A stretch of DNA of 52,046 nucleotides from Candidatus Bacteroides merdavium. Its GTDB lineage: Bacteria > Bacteroidota > Bacteroidia > Bacteroidales > Bacteroidaceae. This document shows, in pieces, positions 25,735-36,318 of the stretch. The notes beneath the pieces were generated by a model, which was not told the DNA's origin, did no database searches, and saw only the letters and a list, made by a program, of their open reading frames with translations. The position numbers and the translations under genes were made by a program. Each line of letters begins with the position of its first letter. Position 1 is the first letter of the stretch. The DNA is taken from contig DXAV01000060.1 of NCBI GenBank assembly GCA_019116805.1, positions 1 to 52,046 of the forward strand, written 5' to 3'.

Positions 25735-28019
25735 TGTTTGGTTTTCTTTTTGTCCACGATAGCGTCAATGACAGCTACGGCAGTGATATTCACGATATCA
25801 CGTACGGAGCTCTCAAAGTCAGTAAAGTGGATAGGCTTGTTCAGACCCATTTGTATCGGACCGATGAGTTCGGCATCAGTGTCCATTGCCTGCAGTAGTT
25901 TGTAGGCTGAATTGGCTGAACTCAAGTTTGGGAATACCAGTGTATTGACATCCTTGCCGAAAAGACGGGTAAAAGGATACTTTTTGTCACGCATTTCGCG
26001 ATTCATGGCAAAGTTTACCTGCATTTCGCCGTCGATGGCCAGGTTGGGGTAATGTTGCTGCATGTAGTCCACAGCCTCGTGTACCTTAACGGGGCTGCCT
26101 TCTGTGTCGGCACCGAAGTTGGAGTAGCTCAACATGGCCATCACTGGAGTATGGTTGAAGAACCGTACGGTGTGTTCCGATAACTTGGCGATGTCGATTA
26201 GCGTGTCGGTGTCGGGATGGCGGTTGATGAGTGTGTCGGCCAGGAAGTAGGTGCCCTTTTTGGAGTTGAGAATATGCATGGTGCCGAAATGCTTGTATTC
26301 AGGACGGATACCGATTACTTCCTTAGCTACCTTAATGGTATTGCTGTACTTCGTATAGAGTCCGGTGATGAAAGCGTCAGCTTCGCCTGTCTCAACCATC
26401 ATCATGCCAAAGTAGTTACGTTCGAACATCTTGTCGTTGGCCTCTTCGTAGGTGACACCTTGGCGGGCACGCTTTTCGGACAGAATGTGGGCATAGCGTT
26501 CGCGACGTGGTGCTTCGTCGGGGTGGCGTAGGTTGACTATCTCGATACCTTCCAGACTGAGGTCGAGTTCCTTAGCCAGTTTCATGATAGCTTCGTCATT
26601 CCCTAACAAGATGGGGTGACAGATACCTTCGGCTTTGGCTTCGACGGCGGCCTTCAGCATGTTGGGGTGAATACCTTCGGCAAAGACCACACGTTGCGGG
26701 TTGCGGCGGGCGGTGTCGTAAAGCTGGCGAGTGAGCTTGCTCTCGTAGCCCATCAGTTCGCGCAGTTGCAGGCAATAGGCATCCCAGTCTTCGATGTTCT
26801 TGCGGGCCACACCGCTTTCCATGGCGGCACGGGCTACGGCGCACGACACTTCCGTGATGAGGCGCGGATCAACGGGTTTTGGGATGAAGTATTCAGGGCC
26901 GAAGGTGAAATTGTTTACATGATAAGCTTCGTTCACTACGTCTGGTACAGGTTGTTTGGCTAAGTCAGCAATGGCATGTACGGCAGCAATCTTCATTTCT
27001 TCGTTGATGGCACTAGCATGCGTGTCCAGTGCACCGCGGAAGATGTAGGGGAAACCTATTACATTATTAATTTGGTTGGGGTAGTCCGAACGCCCTGTTG
27101 ACATTAGCACATCGGGACGGGCGGCCATGGCATCTTCGTAGGAAATTTCCGGTGTGGGGTTGGCCAGGGCAAAGACGATGGGGTGGTCTGCCATTGAGCG
27201 CACCATGTCTTGAGTCAGTACATTACCTTTGGACAAACCGAGGAAAACGTCGGCTCCCTTGATGGCCTCTTCCAGCGTGTGCACGTCGCGGCGGTCGGTG
27301 GCAAAGAAGCGTTTCTGCTCGGTCAGGTTTTCACGGTCACTGGTGATGACGCCTTTGCTGTCGAGCATCAGGATGTTCTCGCGGCGGGCACCGAGTGACA
27401 CATACAACTTGGTACACGAGATGGCCGATGCACCTGCGCCGTTCACCACGATGTGTACATCTTCAATCCGCTTGCCGGCCACTTCAAGGGCGTTCAGCAG
27501 TCCGGCGCTCGAGATGATGGCAGTACCATGCTGGTCGTCGTGCATTACGGGGATGTCCAGCTCTTCCTTCAGGCGGCGTTCTATCTCAAAGCATTCGGGA
27601 GCCTTGATGTCTTCTAGGTTGATGCCTCCGAAAGTGGGGGCGATAGCTTTGACGGCCTGAATGAATTTCTCGGGATCCTTTTCGTTCACTTCGATGTCGA
27701 ACACGTCGATGCCTGCATAGATTTTGAAGAGCAGGCCTTTGCCTTCCATCACGGGTTTGCCGCTCAAGGCGCCTATGTCTCCCAGTCCGAGCACGGCAGT
27801 ACCGTTCGAGATGACGGCCACGAGGTTTCCTTTGGCTGTGTACTTGTAGGCATCTTCCTGGTTTTTCTCAATCTCGAGACAGGGTTCGGCCACGCCAGGC
27901 GAGTAGGCCAGTGAGAGATCGGTCTGTGTGGTGTAGGGTTTGGTGGGCACTACTTCAATCTTTCCCGGTTTGCCCATCGAGTGATAGAGCAAAGCAGCTT
28001 CTTTCGTTATCTTTACCAT
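25731..28019 (-). CDS. maeB: NADP-dependent malic enzyme fused to a phosphotransacetylase-like domain
   Basis: 762 residues, the usual length of MaeB. Residues 1 to about 420 form the malic enzyme part ([46 protein letters not shown] for NADP binding). From about 430 to the end is a phosphotransacetylase-like domain that in MaeB homologues is regulatory, sensing acetyl-CoA. It converts malate to pyruvate with NADPH formation. The gene starts 30 bases after the sulfhydrylase gene with no visible terminator between, so the two may share a transcript. The 57-aa membrane gene follows by ATGA overlap. Confidence 0.95.
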   Translation of the reverse strand: MVKITKEAALLYHSMGKPGKIEVVPTKPYTTQTDLSLAYSPGVAEPCLEIEKNQEDAYKYTAKGNLVAVISNGTAVLGLGDIGALSGKPVMEGKGLLFKIYAGIDVFDIEVNEKDPEKFIQAVKAIAPTFGGINLEDIKAPECFEIERRLKEELDIPVMHDDQHGTAIISSAGLLNALEVAGKRIEDVHIVVNGAGASAISCTKLYVSLGARRENILMLDSKGVITSDRENLTEQKRFFATDRRDVHTLEEAIKGADVFLGLSKGNVLTQDMVRSMADHPIVFALANPTPEISYEDAMAARPDVLMSTGRSDYPNQINNVIGFPYIFRGALDTHASAINEEMKIAAVHAIADLAKQPVPDVVNEAYHVNNFTFGPEYFIPKPVDPRLITEVSCAVARAAMESGVARKNIEDWDAYCLQLRELMGYESKLTRQLYDTARRNPQRVVFAEGIHPNMLKAAVEAKAEGICHPILLGNDEAIMKLAKELDLSLEGIEIVNLRHPDEAPRRERYAHILSEKRARQGVTYEEANDKMFERNYFGMMMVETGEADAFITGLYTKYSNTIKVAKEVIGIRPEYKHFGTMHILNSKKGTYFLADTLINRHPDTDTLIDIAKLSEHTVRFFNHTPVMAMLSYSNFGADTEGSPVKVHEAVDYMQQHYPNLAIDGEMQVNFAMNREMRDKKYPFTRLFGKDVNTLVFPNLSSANSAYKLLQAMDTDAELIGPIQMGLNKPIHFTDFESSVRDIVNITAVAVIDAIVDKKKTKQ

Positions 28020-28049
28020 ATTTGTTTTGTTGTTATTGTTCCAGTGAAA

Positions 28050-29330
28050 TTATGCATTGAGTGCCTGTTCGATGTCGGCTATGATGTCGTCGGCATTTTC
28101 AATACCTACCGAGAAGCGGATGAGATCAGGACGTACACCAGCTTCCATCAGTTGCTCGTCTGTTAGTTGGCGATGCGTATGGCTGGCGGGATGGAGTACG
28201 CAGGTGCGGGCGTCAGCCACATGGGTCACGATGGCAGCCAGCTTGAGTGAGTCCATGAACTTGATGGCCACATCGCGTCCACCCTTCAGACCGAAAGTCA
28301 CTACGCCGCACGAGCCGTTGGGCATGTACTTCTCGGCCAGTGCGTGGTACTTGTCGTTTGGCAGCCCGCAGTAGTTTACCCAAGCCACTTTGTCGTTCTT
28401 CGACAGATATTCGGCTACGGCCTGCGCATTCTTACAGTGCTGCGGCATGCGCAGGTGCAGCGTTTCCAAACCTAGGTTCAGCAGGAAGGCGTTTTGCGGC
28501 GACTGGATGCTACCCAGATCGCGCATCAGCTGGGCTGTGGCTTTGGTGATGTAGGCCATCTTGCCGAAAGCCTTCGTATAGGTCAGACCGTGATAGGACT
28601 CGTCGGGCGTGCAGAGGCCGGGGAATTTGTCGGCGTGGGCGTCCCAGTCGAAGTTGCCGCTGTCCACGATACAGCCGCCTACACTCGTGGCATGTCCGTC
28701 CATGTATTTCGTCGTGGAGTGTACTACGATGTCGGCGCCCCATTCGAATGGACGACAGTTGATAGGGGTGGGGAAAGTGTTGTCCACAATCAAGGGTACC
28801 CCATGTTTATGGGCAATACGGGCGAACTTTTCAATGTCAAGTACTTCAAGTGTGGGGTTCGAGATGGTTTCGCCGAACAGTGCCTTGGTGTTGGGGCGGA
28901 ATGCTGCCGAGATTTCTTCTTCGGAAGCATCGGGATTGATGAAAGTTACATCAATACCCTGCTTTTTCATTGTCACGCCGAAGAGGTTGAACGTGCCACC
29001 ATAGATGCACGACGAGCAAACGAAATGATCGCCAGCTTGGCAAATATTGAAAATTGCATAATAATTAGCAGCCTGTCCACTGGAGGTCAACATGGCAGCC
29101 ACACCGCCTTCCAAAGCGGCAATCTTGGCGGCTACAGCATCGTTCGTAGGATTCTGCAGACGGGTATAGAAATAACCGCTGTCTTCCAAATCGAAAAGAC
29201 GGGCCATCTGTTCGCTCGTGTCATATTTGAAGGTTGTACTTTGGTAGATGGGAAGTACACGGGGCTCTCCTTTCTTGGGAGACCAGCCGGCCTGTACACA
29301 CAGGGTTTCGGGTTTAAATTGCTTGGTCAT
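28050..29330 (-). CDS. metY: O-acetylhomoserine sulfhydrylase / aminocarboxypropyltransferase
   Basis: 426 residues from start MTKQFKPETLCVQAGW; a 13-codon upstream extension is less likely. It is a PLP enzyme of the Cys/Met metabolism family: TSSGQAANYYA, the PLP-side VVHSTTKYMDGHA (Schiff-base Lys), and FSVGIENADDIIADIEQAL at the end. It makes homocysteine (or methionine) from O-acetylhomoserine and sulfide or methanethiol. Length and C-terminal FSVGIE motif favour MetY over MetB/MetC. A TACTTTTG element at 29380-29387 is a promoter candidate. Confidence 0.92.
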   Translation of the reverse strand: MTKQFKPETLCVQAGWSPKKGEPRVLPIYQSTTFKYDTSEQMARLFDLEDSGYFYTRLQNPTNDAVAAKIAALEGGVAAMLTSSGQAANYYAIFNICQAGDHFVCSSCIYGGTFNLFGVTMKKQGIDVTFINPDASEEEISAAFRPNTKALFGETISNPTLEVLDIEKFARIAHKHGVPLIVDNTFPTPINCRPFEWGADIVVHSTTKYMDGHATSVGGCIVDSGNFDWDAHADKFPGLCTPDESYHGLTYTKAFGKMAYITKATAQLMRDLGSIQSPQNAFLLNLGLETLHLRMPQHCKNAQAVAEYLSKNDKVAWVNYCGLPNDKYHALAEKYMPNGSCGVVTFGLKGGRDVAIKFMDSLKLAAIVTHVADARTCVLHPASHTHRQLTDEQLMEAGVRPDLIRFSVGIENADDIIADIEQALNA

Positions 29331-29379
29331 AATCGAGTATTTGTATAGTTTTTGGTTATTTATATGCACTTATTTCTCG

Positions 29380-29387
29380 CAAAAGTA
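29380..29387 (-). promoter_or_regulatory. -7 element of metY
   Basis: TACTTTTG on the minus strand fits TAnnTTTG, about 50 bases upstream of the chosen start. No good -33 box is seen. Confidence 0.45.
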
Positions 29388-29442
29388 CGGAAAATACTGT
29401 AAATTTGTCGGCTGAAATCAGTTTTTTAGTGGATTTAATAGA

Positions 29443-30444
29443 ATGAGACATCTTTTACTCTCCTTGATTTTGGCGTTGTTCACCCTTTCCGTGGCAGCCC
29501 AGCAGACTACCGACACTCCTCGCAGAGGCGAGGGAATATCTGCGTTCCTACAACGTAATCATCGTCCGGGAAAGGCATATTATCGGGAATTCCTACGCCT
29601 GAACGAGAAGAAACTGAAGGGTAAGAAAGAATTGATGCTGGGTGTCCGATACGTTATTCCTCCGTTGAGAGGGGAAGGGGGGCAGAAAAACTCGGCAAAA
29701 AAACGTCGGATAAAGGAACCTTTATTTGGCAAGAAATTGGCGCAGGTGGACGTAACGGGCAGTAGTTTGGCTGGAGCGTGCTTCTACATTGTCAGTGGTC
29801 ATGGTGGTCCTGATCCGGGTGCTATTGGGCGCTTGAACGGGCACGAACTGCACGAGGATGAATATGCTTATGACGTGGCTCTTCGCCTGGCACGCAATCT
29901 GATGCAGGAAGGAGCCGAAGTGCATATCATCATTCAAGACAAAAAGGACGGCATCCGTAATGAGAATTATCTGAAGAACAGCAAGCGCGAAACATGTATG
30001 GGCGATCCCATACCACTTAATCAGGTGGAGCGTCTGAAGCAGCGTTGTGTGAAGATTAATGAATTATACCGTAGTGACCGTAAGAAATACAAGTATTGCC
30101 GTTCGGTCTTCCTGCACGTGGACAGCCGCAGCAAGAGGGCGCAGACCGATGTCTTTTTCTATCATGCACCGGGTAGTAAATATGGTGAGCAGTTGGCTCG
30201 TGGCATGAAGAATACATTCGAGCGGAAGTATGACTGCCATCAGCCCAATCGCGGTTTCGAGGGGACGGTGAGTAGCCGTAACCTGTATGTGCTGCTCAAC
30301 TCTACACCGCCTGCTTTGTTCGTGGAGTTGGGCAACATCCAAAACAGCTTCGACCAACGCCGCTTCGTTATCAGTGACAACCGTCAAGCATTGGCCAACT
30401 GGATGCGTGAGGGATTGATTGCCGATTATAAGAAGTGTAAATGA
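29443..30444 (+). CDS. N-acetylmuramoyl-L-alanine amidase (Amidase_3), secreted
   Basis: 333 residues with signal peptide (LLSLILALFTLSVAAQ). The N-terminal part (about 22-100) contains LRLNEKKLKGKKELMLGVRYVIP, which looks like a LysM-like or spacer element. The catalytic domain begins with FYIVSGHGGPDPGAIG (zinc His120) and HEDEYAYDV (Glu140), and ends with ALFVELGN, holding the catalytic Glu. It cleaves peptidoglycan between MurNAc and the stem peptide in the periplasm. The stop is one base from the convergent NlpC/P60 stop, and both genes act on cell wall. Confidence 0.9.
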   Translation: MRHLLLSLILALFTLSVAAQQTTDTPRRGEGISAFLQRNHRPGKAYYREFLRLNEKKLKGKKELMLGVRYVIPPLRGEGGQKNSAKKRRIKEPLFGKKLAQVDVTGSSLAGACFYIVSGHGGPDPGAIGRLNGHELHEDEYAYDVALRLARNLMQEGAEVHIIIQDKKDGIRNENYLKNSKRETCMGDPIPLNQVERLKQRCVKINELYRSDRKKYKYCRSVFLHVDSRSKRAQTDVFFYHAPGSKYGEQLARGMKNTFERKYDCHQPNRGFEGTVSSRNLYVLLNSTPPALFVELGNIQNSFDQRRFVISDNRQALANWMREGLIADYKKCK

Positions 30445-30445
30445 G

Positions 30446-30955
30446 TTAGGGCCGTCCGCCGCGCATCCAGCAGTGCTGCCAGTAGTCCTCGTTGAGATTG
30501 CTTACGATAACACCCCGGCTGGTGCTGGCATGGATGAATTTGTCCTTTTTTAGGTAGATGCCCACGTGTGTCACCTTCTTTCGTGACTTCCCGTTGTGGA
30601 AGAATACCAGATCTCCTTCCTTCAATTGTCGGCGTGTCACTTTCCGACAGGACTTCATCTGCTCTGCGGTACTGCGTGGCAGGTGCATGTGATATACTTT
30701 TCGATAAATTTCTCTTGCCAGTCCCGAACAGTCCGTTCCTTTCTTTGTATGTCCGCCGGGGCGGTAGGGTGTTCCAATCCATTCTGCAGCGGTGAGGTAC
30801 AGACGGTGGTTGTCCTTCTGCCCGATGTCCATGCCCAGCCTTACCGAGGCACGAGCCAGTGCGCGATAGTCAAGCCCTGGAGCGGACGTGTGGCAGGAAC
30901 TCAGACCGAATAGCAGTAAGGTTGGAAACAGCAACCAATATAGGCGGCTCATCAT
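30446..30955 (-). CDS. NlpC/P60-family cell-wall hydrolase lipoprotein
   Basis: 169 residues. Lipoprotein signal ending in LSSC (Cys21). The NlpC/P60 domain follows: GTPYRPGG, TDCSGLA (catalytic Cys76), VTHVGIYL (His130) and FIHAS (His142). It is a DL-endopeptidase cutting peptidoglycan stem peptides. The residues after the lipid Cys (HTSAPG) lack a surface-export signal, so it likely faces the periplasm. Its start overlaps the ABC ATPase stop by ATGA, so it belongs to the DUF5687/ABC operon. A second in-frame ATG one codon in could serve as start. Confidence 0.9.
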   Translation of the reverse strand: MMSRLYWLLFPTLLLFGLSSCHTSAPGLDYRALARASVRLGMDIGQKDNHRLYLTAAEWIGTPYRPGGHTKKGTDCSGLAREIYRKVYHMHLPRSTAEQMKSCRKVTRRQLKEGDLVFFHNGKSRKKVTHVGIYLKKDKFIHASTSRGVIVSNLNEDYWQHCWMRGGRP

Positions 30956-31758
30956 GATTCTGTCTCCTCTTTCTCTTGCTCTGGTTGGGGGGCTTCAGGG
31001 GTAGCGCTCTCCGTCTTAGGCAGTTTCTCGGTTTCTTCTTCCAGTTTCTCTTCTTTTACACCTACGTTGAAGTAGTCTTCCAGTTCCTTTTCGGCGGAGC
31101 CGTCGGCGTTATTGATGTCACGGATGATGACACCGTGTTCCAGCAGGGCGATGCGGGGACAGATGTCCACCGTGTGGTTCAGATTGTGGCTCGAGATGAG
31201 GACGGTGGCACCGTGTTCCTCGTTGTAGCGTTTCAACAGGTGCTTGATGATGGCCTGCGACGAGGGGTCGAGAAAGTTGAACGGTTCGTCTAGGATGAGC
31301 AGGCGAGGGTGATGGAGCATGGCCGAGATGATGCCTATCTTCTGTTTGTTGCCCATGGAGTAGTTGCGGATGAATTTCTTCTGCCCCATCACTTCGCCGT
31401 TCATGAAGCGCTCGAAGGGGCGGAGGCGTTCGTCCACTTCCTCCTTCTTCAGGCCGTACATGCGGCCGATGAAGTAGAAGTATTCTTCGGGTGTCAGGTA
31501 GTCGATGAGGAAGCCGTCGTCAATGAAAGAACCCGTAAAGGTTTTCCAGTCTTCACTCTTGCTGACATCGGTGCCGTCAATGGTGACATTGCCGCGGTCG
31601 GCCTGCAGCAGGTCAAGAATGAGACGGAAGAGGGTTGTTTTTCCCGCACCGTTATTACCCACGAGTCCGAGCATTTCGCCTTGGTTGATTGTATAGTTTT
31701 CTATATTGACGGCTTTCTTTTCACCGAATAATTTCTGTAATGAGTTAATCTGTATCAT
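30952..31758 (-). CDS. ABC transporter ATP-binding protein
   Basis: 268 residues from start MIQINSLQKLFG; eight upstream codons are probably untranslated. Walker A GNNGAGKTT (about 34-42), signature NYSMGNKQK (weak form of LSGGQ), Walker B LLILDEPFNFLD and H-loop SSHNL are present. The C-terminal 40 residues are rich in Glu, Lys and Pro and look disordered. It partners with the adjacent DUF5687 permease, 68 bases upstream. Substrate is unknown. The signature motif resembles that of BcrA-type multidrug or bacitracin exporters, but that is not decisive. Confidence 0.9.
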   Translation of the reverse strand: MIQINSLQKLFGEKKAVNIENYTINQGEMLGLVGNNGAGKTTLFRLILDLLQADRGNVTIDGTDVSKSEDWKTFTGSFIDDGFLIDYLTPEEYFYFIGRMYGLKKEEVDERLRPFERFMNGEVMGQKKFIRNYSMGNKQKIGIISAMLHHPRLLILDEPFNFLDPSSQAIIKHLLKRYNEEHGATVLISSHNLNHTVDICPRIALLEHGVIIRDINNADGSAEKELEDYFNVGVKEEKLEEETEKLPKTESATPEAPQPEQEKEETES

Positions 31759-31826
31759 AATAAAGAACAATCTAAAGCTCAATATTTAATAGTTGATGTT
31801 TTATATTTGAATCTGATATTTGTCTT

Positions 31827-33323
31827 TTACCGCTGTCGGCTGTCGCGGAATCCTTCCAGATTCTTATATCTTCGTTTCATGAAACGATGATAAACGTTCT
31901 TCAACCAGAAACGCGAACTAAGAATGAAGCCTAGGCCCACGACAATCAGGATGATATTGGTGATGGTTTCACCCAGCCATATTTTGAGAACGAAATTCAG
32001 TAATAAGGGCAGCCCAAAGGCTGCAAACGAAATGACATTCTGTAATCCCGTACCCATGTTTTGACGATTGGTCAGTTTGGTGTTCAGATCCAGCGTACGG
32101 TTGTTGTACACGGCCAGTTGGAACAGGCAGAAATAGATGGCTCCGGCTGTAAAAAGGGCCCAGGCCAGACAACTCAGTATCGTCAGTTTCCCCGTCACCA
32201 TGGCGGGAGTCATCAGCAGGAAGGGAATGAGTATGGCTACGCTGTAGAGGATGTATTTGGCACGCAGCAACGAGTAGATGGACTCCTTACGGCTCATCAG
32301 CCCGTCGATGTAGTTGCCTTCGTAACTCATGATACTCAGCAGGAACATGATGCCGAAGATGACATAGTTGTATATCATGATGAAGTTCTTCATGCCTGTG
32401 GAGTCGTAAGCTTCGGTGAAACTGAGTATGAGGCTGAAAGCCACTACGACGATGGTGATGGAACGCAGTGAGGTCTTGCATACCTTGTTGCGCAGCAGCA
32501 TCTTCAGTTCCAAGCGCATGTATTCTCCTATCTCGCCGTAGCGGTCCAAGAAGCGGTATTCGGACACGCTGCGCACTTTCACCGTCGTGTCCTCCACTTT
32601 GTTCAGTTCGCTATATACCAGTTCCTGCATCACTATGCGGTTGACGAACCACAGGACGGCAATGGCTGCCGCTATAATCAGGAAACTAAGCAGATTGCCG
32701 ATAATGAAACCTTCGCCCAAAGTCACAGCCCAGTCAAACAAGGGGCTGTCGTCTGGAATGAACAGCGCACAGCCTATAACGCCATAGACGGCGAGCGGTA
32801 AGAAAGTCCACCAGATACGTTCGTTCATCAGTGTGCGGCACAGCAGGAACCAGTAGTTGTTCATCACCATCATCAACCAGATGCCCAGGCTATAGGTCAC
32901 AACCCCTGTTACACCATAGAAGCGTGTTACGGTGATGATGGCCAGCGGCACAAAGAAAAATAACCAAAAGAGGTTGAATGTACTCAGCCCCGATCGCAAT
33001 AATAGGCAATCTATCAGTCGGTTGCGCTTGACAGGAAGTAGCAGATAGGGTTTCATTTCTTGGGTGGGCGTCTTCTGGAAAGGGAAGCGGATGAGGAAGT
33101 CAAGAGCCAGAATGATGATGAGTCCTCCGTTGATAATCTGGTAAGGCTCACGCGATTCTTCACTTAGGGCGAAGGCAAACATGGTACCGAAGAAAATCAA
33201 GTATCCGGCCCAGAAGGCGGCCATAAGATACATCCAAAAACGGCCGAATTTGTTTTTGTCGTACATGGGATGGCGTTTGTCAGCCAGTTTGCCATGTTGT
33301 CGGAGTTCGAGAAACAGGTTCAT
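31827..33323 (-). CDS. DUF5687-family ABC transporter permease
   Basis: 498 residues with about ten to twelve hydrophobic segments, for example FWMYLMAAFWAGYLIFFGTM near 30 and IAVLWFVNRIVM in the middle. The soluble N-terminus NLFLELRQHGKLADKRHPMYDKNK is typical of DUF5687, a Bacteroidetes permease family always paired with an ABC ATPase. It is the first gene of a three-gene minus-strand operon (permease, ATPase, NlpC/P60). The exported substrate is not known. Confidence 0.85.
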   Translation of the reverse strand: MNLFLELRQHGKLADKRHPMYDKNKFGRFWMYLMAAFWAGYLIFFGTMFAFALSEESREPYQIINGGLIIILALDFLIRFPFQKTPTQEMKPYLLLPVKRNRLIDCLLLRSGLSTFNLFWLFFFVPLAIITVTRFYGVTGVVTYSLGIWLMMVMNNYWFLLCRTLMNERIWWTFLPLAVYGVIGCALFIPDDSPLFDWAVTLGEGFIIGNLLSFLIIAAAIAVLWFVNRIVMQELVYSELNKVEDTTVKVRSVSEYRFLDRYGEIGEYMRLELKMLLRNKVCKTSLRSITIVVVAFSLILSFTEAYDSTGMKNFIMIYNYVIFGIMFLLSIMSYEGNYIDGLMSRKESIYSLLRAKYILYSVAILIPFLLMTPAMVTGKLTILSCLAWALFTAGAIYFCLFQLAVYNNRTLDLNTKLTNRQNMGTGLQNVISFAAFGLPLLLNFVLKIWLGETITNIILIVVGLGFILSSRFWLKNVYHRFMKRRYKNLEGFRDSRQR

Positions 33324-33342
33324 GTTTTAATTATTAGTGAAG

Positions 33343-33467
33343 AGCTACAAGCTACGAGCTACGAGTGACGAGCTACGAGTTATGAGTTACGATTTGTTAT
33401 ATTTCACACTGGTCACTTGTAACTCGCAGCTTGTAGCTCGTAGCTCGTCACTCGTAGCTTGTAGCTT
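33343..33467. repeat. Heptamer array with inverted partner after the M16 peptidase
   Basis: The left arm (33343-33392) is built of 7-base units of the CTACGAG type; the right arm (33421-33467) is its inverted counterpart (AGCTCGT type). The arms could form a hairpin of about 45 bp with a 28-base loop. It fills the gap between the M16 peptidase stop and the DUF5687 start and may act as a terminator. Confidence 0.85.
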
Positions 33468-33474
33468 TAAAATA

Positions 33475-36318
33475 TTACTTCTTTTCAGGTACGGTCATCA
33501 CCACTGTAATCTTGTTGCCCTGCTTCAGTAGGTCAGCGGCAAATTTCTGTACATCTGCCTTGCTGATGGTGTTGACTGTTTCCACATAGTTTTGGGTGTT
33601 GTCCACGCCATTGCAGAAGTATTCCTTCAGGTTGTTTACCCAGTAGCTGTTTTCTTTCTGATTGTCGTTATATTTCTTCAGCATGTATTCCTTGATTTTC
33701 TGCAGATGTTCATCGCTTGGACCTTCTGTAGCCATTTCTTTCATTTCACGATCAATGATGGAATTCAGCTTTTCGAATTTTTCAGGATCTGTTTGATAAA
33801 CGATTTGCATCATCACGTCTTCTGTAGGATACTTGTTCAGACCTCCGTAGCAGCTTACTCCATACGTACCACCTTCCTTTTCGCGGATTTCCTCGGTGTA
33901 AACCATATCAAGGGCCTGGGTCAGGAAGCTCATCAGCAGGTTGTTCTTTTGGTCATACTTGCAGTCGCCGCTGTAGAGCATGAAGACGGTGGCCATCGGG
34001 GTTTGCTGTTCCTTGGCGTAGGTCTTGCTCAGGATACCTTTGGCAATGTCCATGTGGTTGTCGCGTACGGTTTCCTTGGCTCCGGTCGAGGGCAGGCTGC
34101 CCAGATACTGTTCGATGAGGGGCTTCGTCTGCTCCAGGTCGATGTTACCCACGAGGAAGAAGGTGAAGTCGCCCGCATTGGCAAAGCGTTCCTTATAGAT
34201 TTGCAGTACGCGGTCGTAGTCAATCTGGTCAATCAGTTCGGGCTTCAGCGAGAGGTAACGCGGGTGGTTGCCGTACATCATTGCGCTGATGGTGTCGTTG
34301 ATGCTCGACAGCGGGTTGGCAGCTGCGTTCTCCAGCTGTGCCTTCAGGCGCGTCTTGAAGGAGGCGAAGGCTTCCATATCCTTGCGCGGGGCGGTGAAGC
34401 TCAGATAGGTGAGCTGCATCATCGTTTCGAAGTCCTTGGGCGAGCAGTTGCCGTGAACGTATTCCTGTGTGCCGCCTACACCTGCATCAACCGATACCTT
34501 CTTGCCGGCCAGCATCTTGGTCAGTTCCACGTTGCTGAAGTCGCCCAGTCCGCCTGCCGAGATTACGCCGTTCAAGATACCTTGGTTGAAGTTCAGCTTG
34601 TCACTGTCGGGCAGCAGGCTTGTTCCACCCAGACTGAAGGCGCTCATGCGGATTTCGTCGGCCTTGAAGTCGGTCTTCTTCACGTAAACTTTCACACCGT
34701 TCGATAAGGTCAGTTCCGTTGTACCGTAGATGGCGTCAGCTTTTTCCGATACAATCTTGCCGCCTTTGGGAGCTTCCTTCATCAGCGGTTCGTTGCTCAC
34801 CTTGTCTTCGTAGGGTTTCACGTCAAGCTGTTTCATGCCGTTCAGTTGTGCCAGTACTTCTTCCTTAGTGGGGATTACTTCACCTTCTTTGTCGGGGGCG
34901 GAGATGATGATTACCTCGTTGTTGTCGGGAATCAGTTCCTGTTGTACAATCTGGTTGACGAGAGCTACGGGGATATTGGGAGCTATCTGGTTGTACACGG
35001 TATATTCGTATTCAATGCCTGGCATAGGTTCGGCATCAAGGAAATTTTGGATGCACTGGTTTACGTACGTGTCGTTCTTTGTGTTGGCACGTTCGTTGTA
35101 AGCCGATTCAATCTGTTGCAGGATGTTGGCACGTGCGCGGGCATATTCTGATTCTGTGAAGCCATAGCGGCGCATGCGTTCTACCTCTGTGAGCAGGGCG
35201 GTCAGAGTTTCCTTCAGACCGTTGTCTTTGGCGGTACCTGAGATGTTGAAGGCTTCCTTTGTCTTGGACAGGAAGAAATTGCCGTAATAGCTGCCTGCGT
35301 TGACGTAGGGCGGATTGGCGCTTTGTGCCAGTTCGCTCAGACGTTCGTTCAGCATCATGGTGATGGCGCTCATCAGGTAGTCCTGCACCAGATAGGCCAT
35401 GGTACCCTTGATGGAGTCGGGCGTAGCATCGTGCTTGAAGTAGATATCAATGCTGGGGCTGTCTATCTCCTTGTCCTTACCTATATATATAAGGGGCTCT
35501 GCATTGTCGGGCACGGGGTAATAGATGCGTTCGGCAGCGTTGACGGGCTTCTTCACGTCGGCAAATACCGACTTGATTTTGGCTTCCATCTGGTCCACGT
35601 CGATGTCACCCACGATGATGATACCCTGCAGGTCGGGACGATACCATTTGGCATAGTAGTCGCGGATAGCCTGATAGGGGAAGTTGTTGATGACGTCAAT
35701 ACTTCCGATAGGCATACAGTCGCTGTACTTTGAGTCGGGATAGATGACGGGTTGCGCTTCTGTGTAAAGGCGGAGCATGCCGCTGTTGCGGCTGCGCCAC
35801 TCTTCGCGGATGACACCGCGTTCCTTGTCAATCTCCTTGTCGGCCAGCAGGATGGCGTTGCTCCAGTCGTGCAGGATGAGCAGACAGGAATCCACCACGG
35901 CTGCGTCTGTGCTGGGCACGTTACTGATGCGGTAAACAGTCTCGTCCACCGAGGTATAGGCGTTAAGATTTACGCCAAACTTGATGCCTTTCGTCTCACA
36001 CCACTGCACGATACCCAAACCACGTTCGTCGCCGGGGAAGTTTTTCGTACCGTTGAAAGCCATGTGTTCCAGAAAGTGCGCCAGTCCGCGTTGTTGTGGC
36101 TCTTCGAGGATGGAGCCCACTTTCTGCGCGATATGGAATTCGACACGGTTTTCGGGTTTTTCGTTGTGACGGATGTAATAGGTCAGTCCGTTGTCCAGCT
36201 TGCCTATACGTACCTGTGCGTCCATGGGGACGGGTGGCATCTGCTGGGCAAAAAGGATGCCCATGTTGCCGCAGACGATTACTGCGGCCAGAAGAGTTTT
36301 CTTAAATAAATGTCTCAT
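33475..36318 (-). CDS. M16-family zinc peptidase (insulinase/PqqL type), secreted
   Basis: 947 residues. Signal peptide ending in LFAQ. The first M16 unit has the inverted zinc motif HFLEH (81-85) and the downstream EEWRSR helix that holds the third zinc-binding Glu; the second half is the degenerate M16C half that closes the chamber. It degrades peptides in the periplasm. Two further repeat-like halves make it a double-length M16 (about 950 residues), as in PqqL-like proteins. Followed by a strong heptamer hairpin and preceded by the diacylglycerol kinase gene in the same direction. Confidence 0.93.
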   Translation of the reverse strand: MRHLFKKTLLAAVIVCGNMGILFAQQMPPVPMDAQVRIGKLDNGLTYYIRHNEKPENRVEFHIAQKVGSILEEPQQRGLAHFLEHMAFNGTKNFPGDERGLGIVQWCETKGIKFGVNLNAYTSVDETVYRISNVPSTDAAVVDSCLLILHDWSNAILLADKEIDKERGVIREEWRSRNSGMLRLYTEAQPVIYPDSKYSDCMPIGSIDVINNFPYQAIRDYYAKWYRPDLQGIIIVGDIDVDQMEAKIKSVFADVKKPVNAAERIYYPVPDNAEPLIYIGKDKEIDSPSIDIYFKHDATPDSIKGTMAYLVQDYLMSAITMMLNERLSELAQSANPPYVNAGSYYGNFFLSKTKEAFNISGTAKDNGLKETLTALLTEVERMRRYGFTESEYARARANILQQIESAYNERANTKNDTYVNQCIQNFLDAEPMPGIEYEYTVYNQIAPNIPVALVNQIVQQELIPDNNEVIIISAPDKEGEVIPTKEEVLAQLNGMKQLDVKPYEDKVSNEPLMKEAPKGGKIVSEKADAIYGTTELTLSNGVKVYVKKTDFKADEIRMSAFSLGGTSLLPDSDKLNFNQGILNGVISAGGLGDFSNVELTKMLAGKKVSVDAGVGGTQEYVHGNCSPKDFETMMQLTYLSFTAPRKDMEAFASFKTRLKAQLENAAANPLSSINDTISAMMYGNHPRYLSLKPELIDQIDYDRVLQIYKERFANAGDFTFFLVGNIDLEQTKPLIEQYLGSLPSTGAKETVRDNHMDIAKGILSKTYAKEQQTPMATVFMLYSGDCKYDQKNNLLMSFLTQALDMVYTEEIREKEGGTYGVSCYGGLNKYPTEDVMMQIVYQTDPEKFEKLNSIIDREMKEMATEGPSDEHLQKIKEYMLKKYNDNQKENSYWVNNLKEYFCNGVDNTQNYVETVNTISKADVQKFAADLLKQGNKITVVMTVPEKK

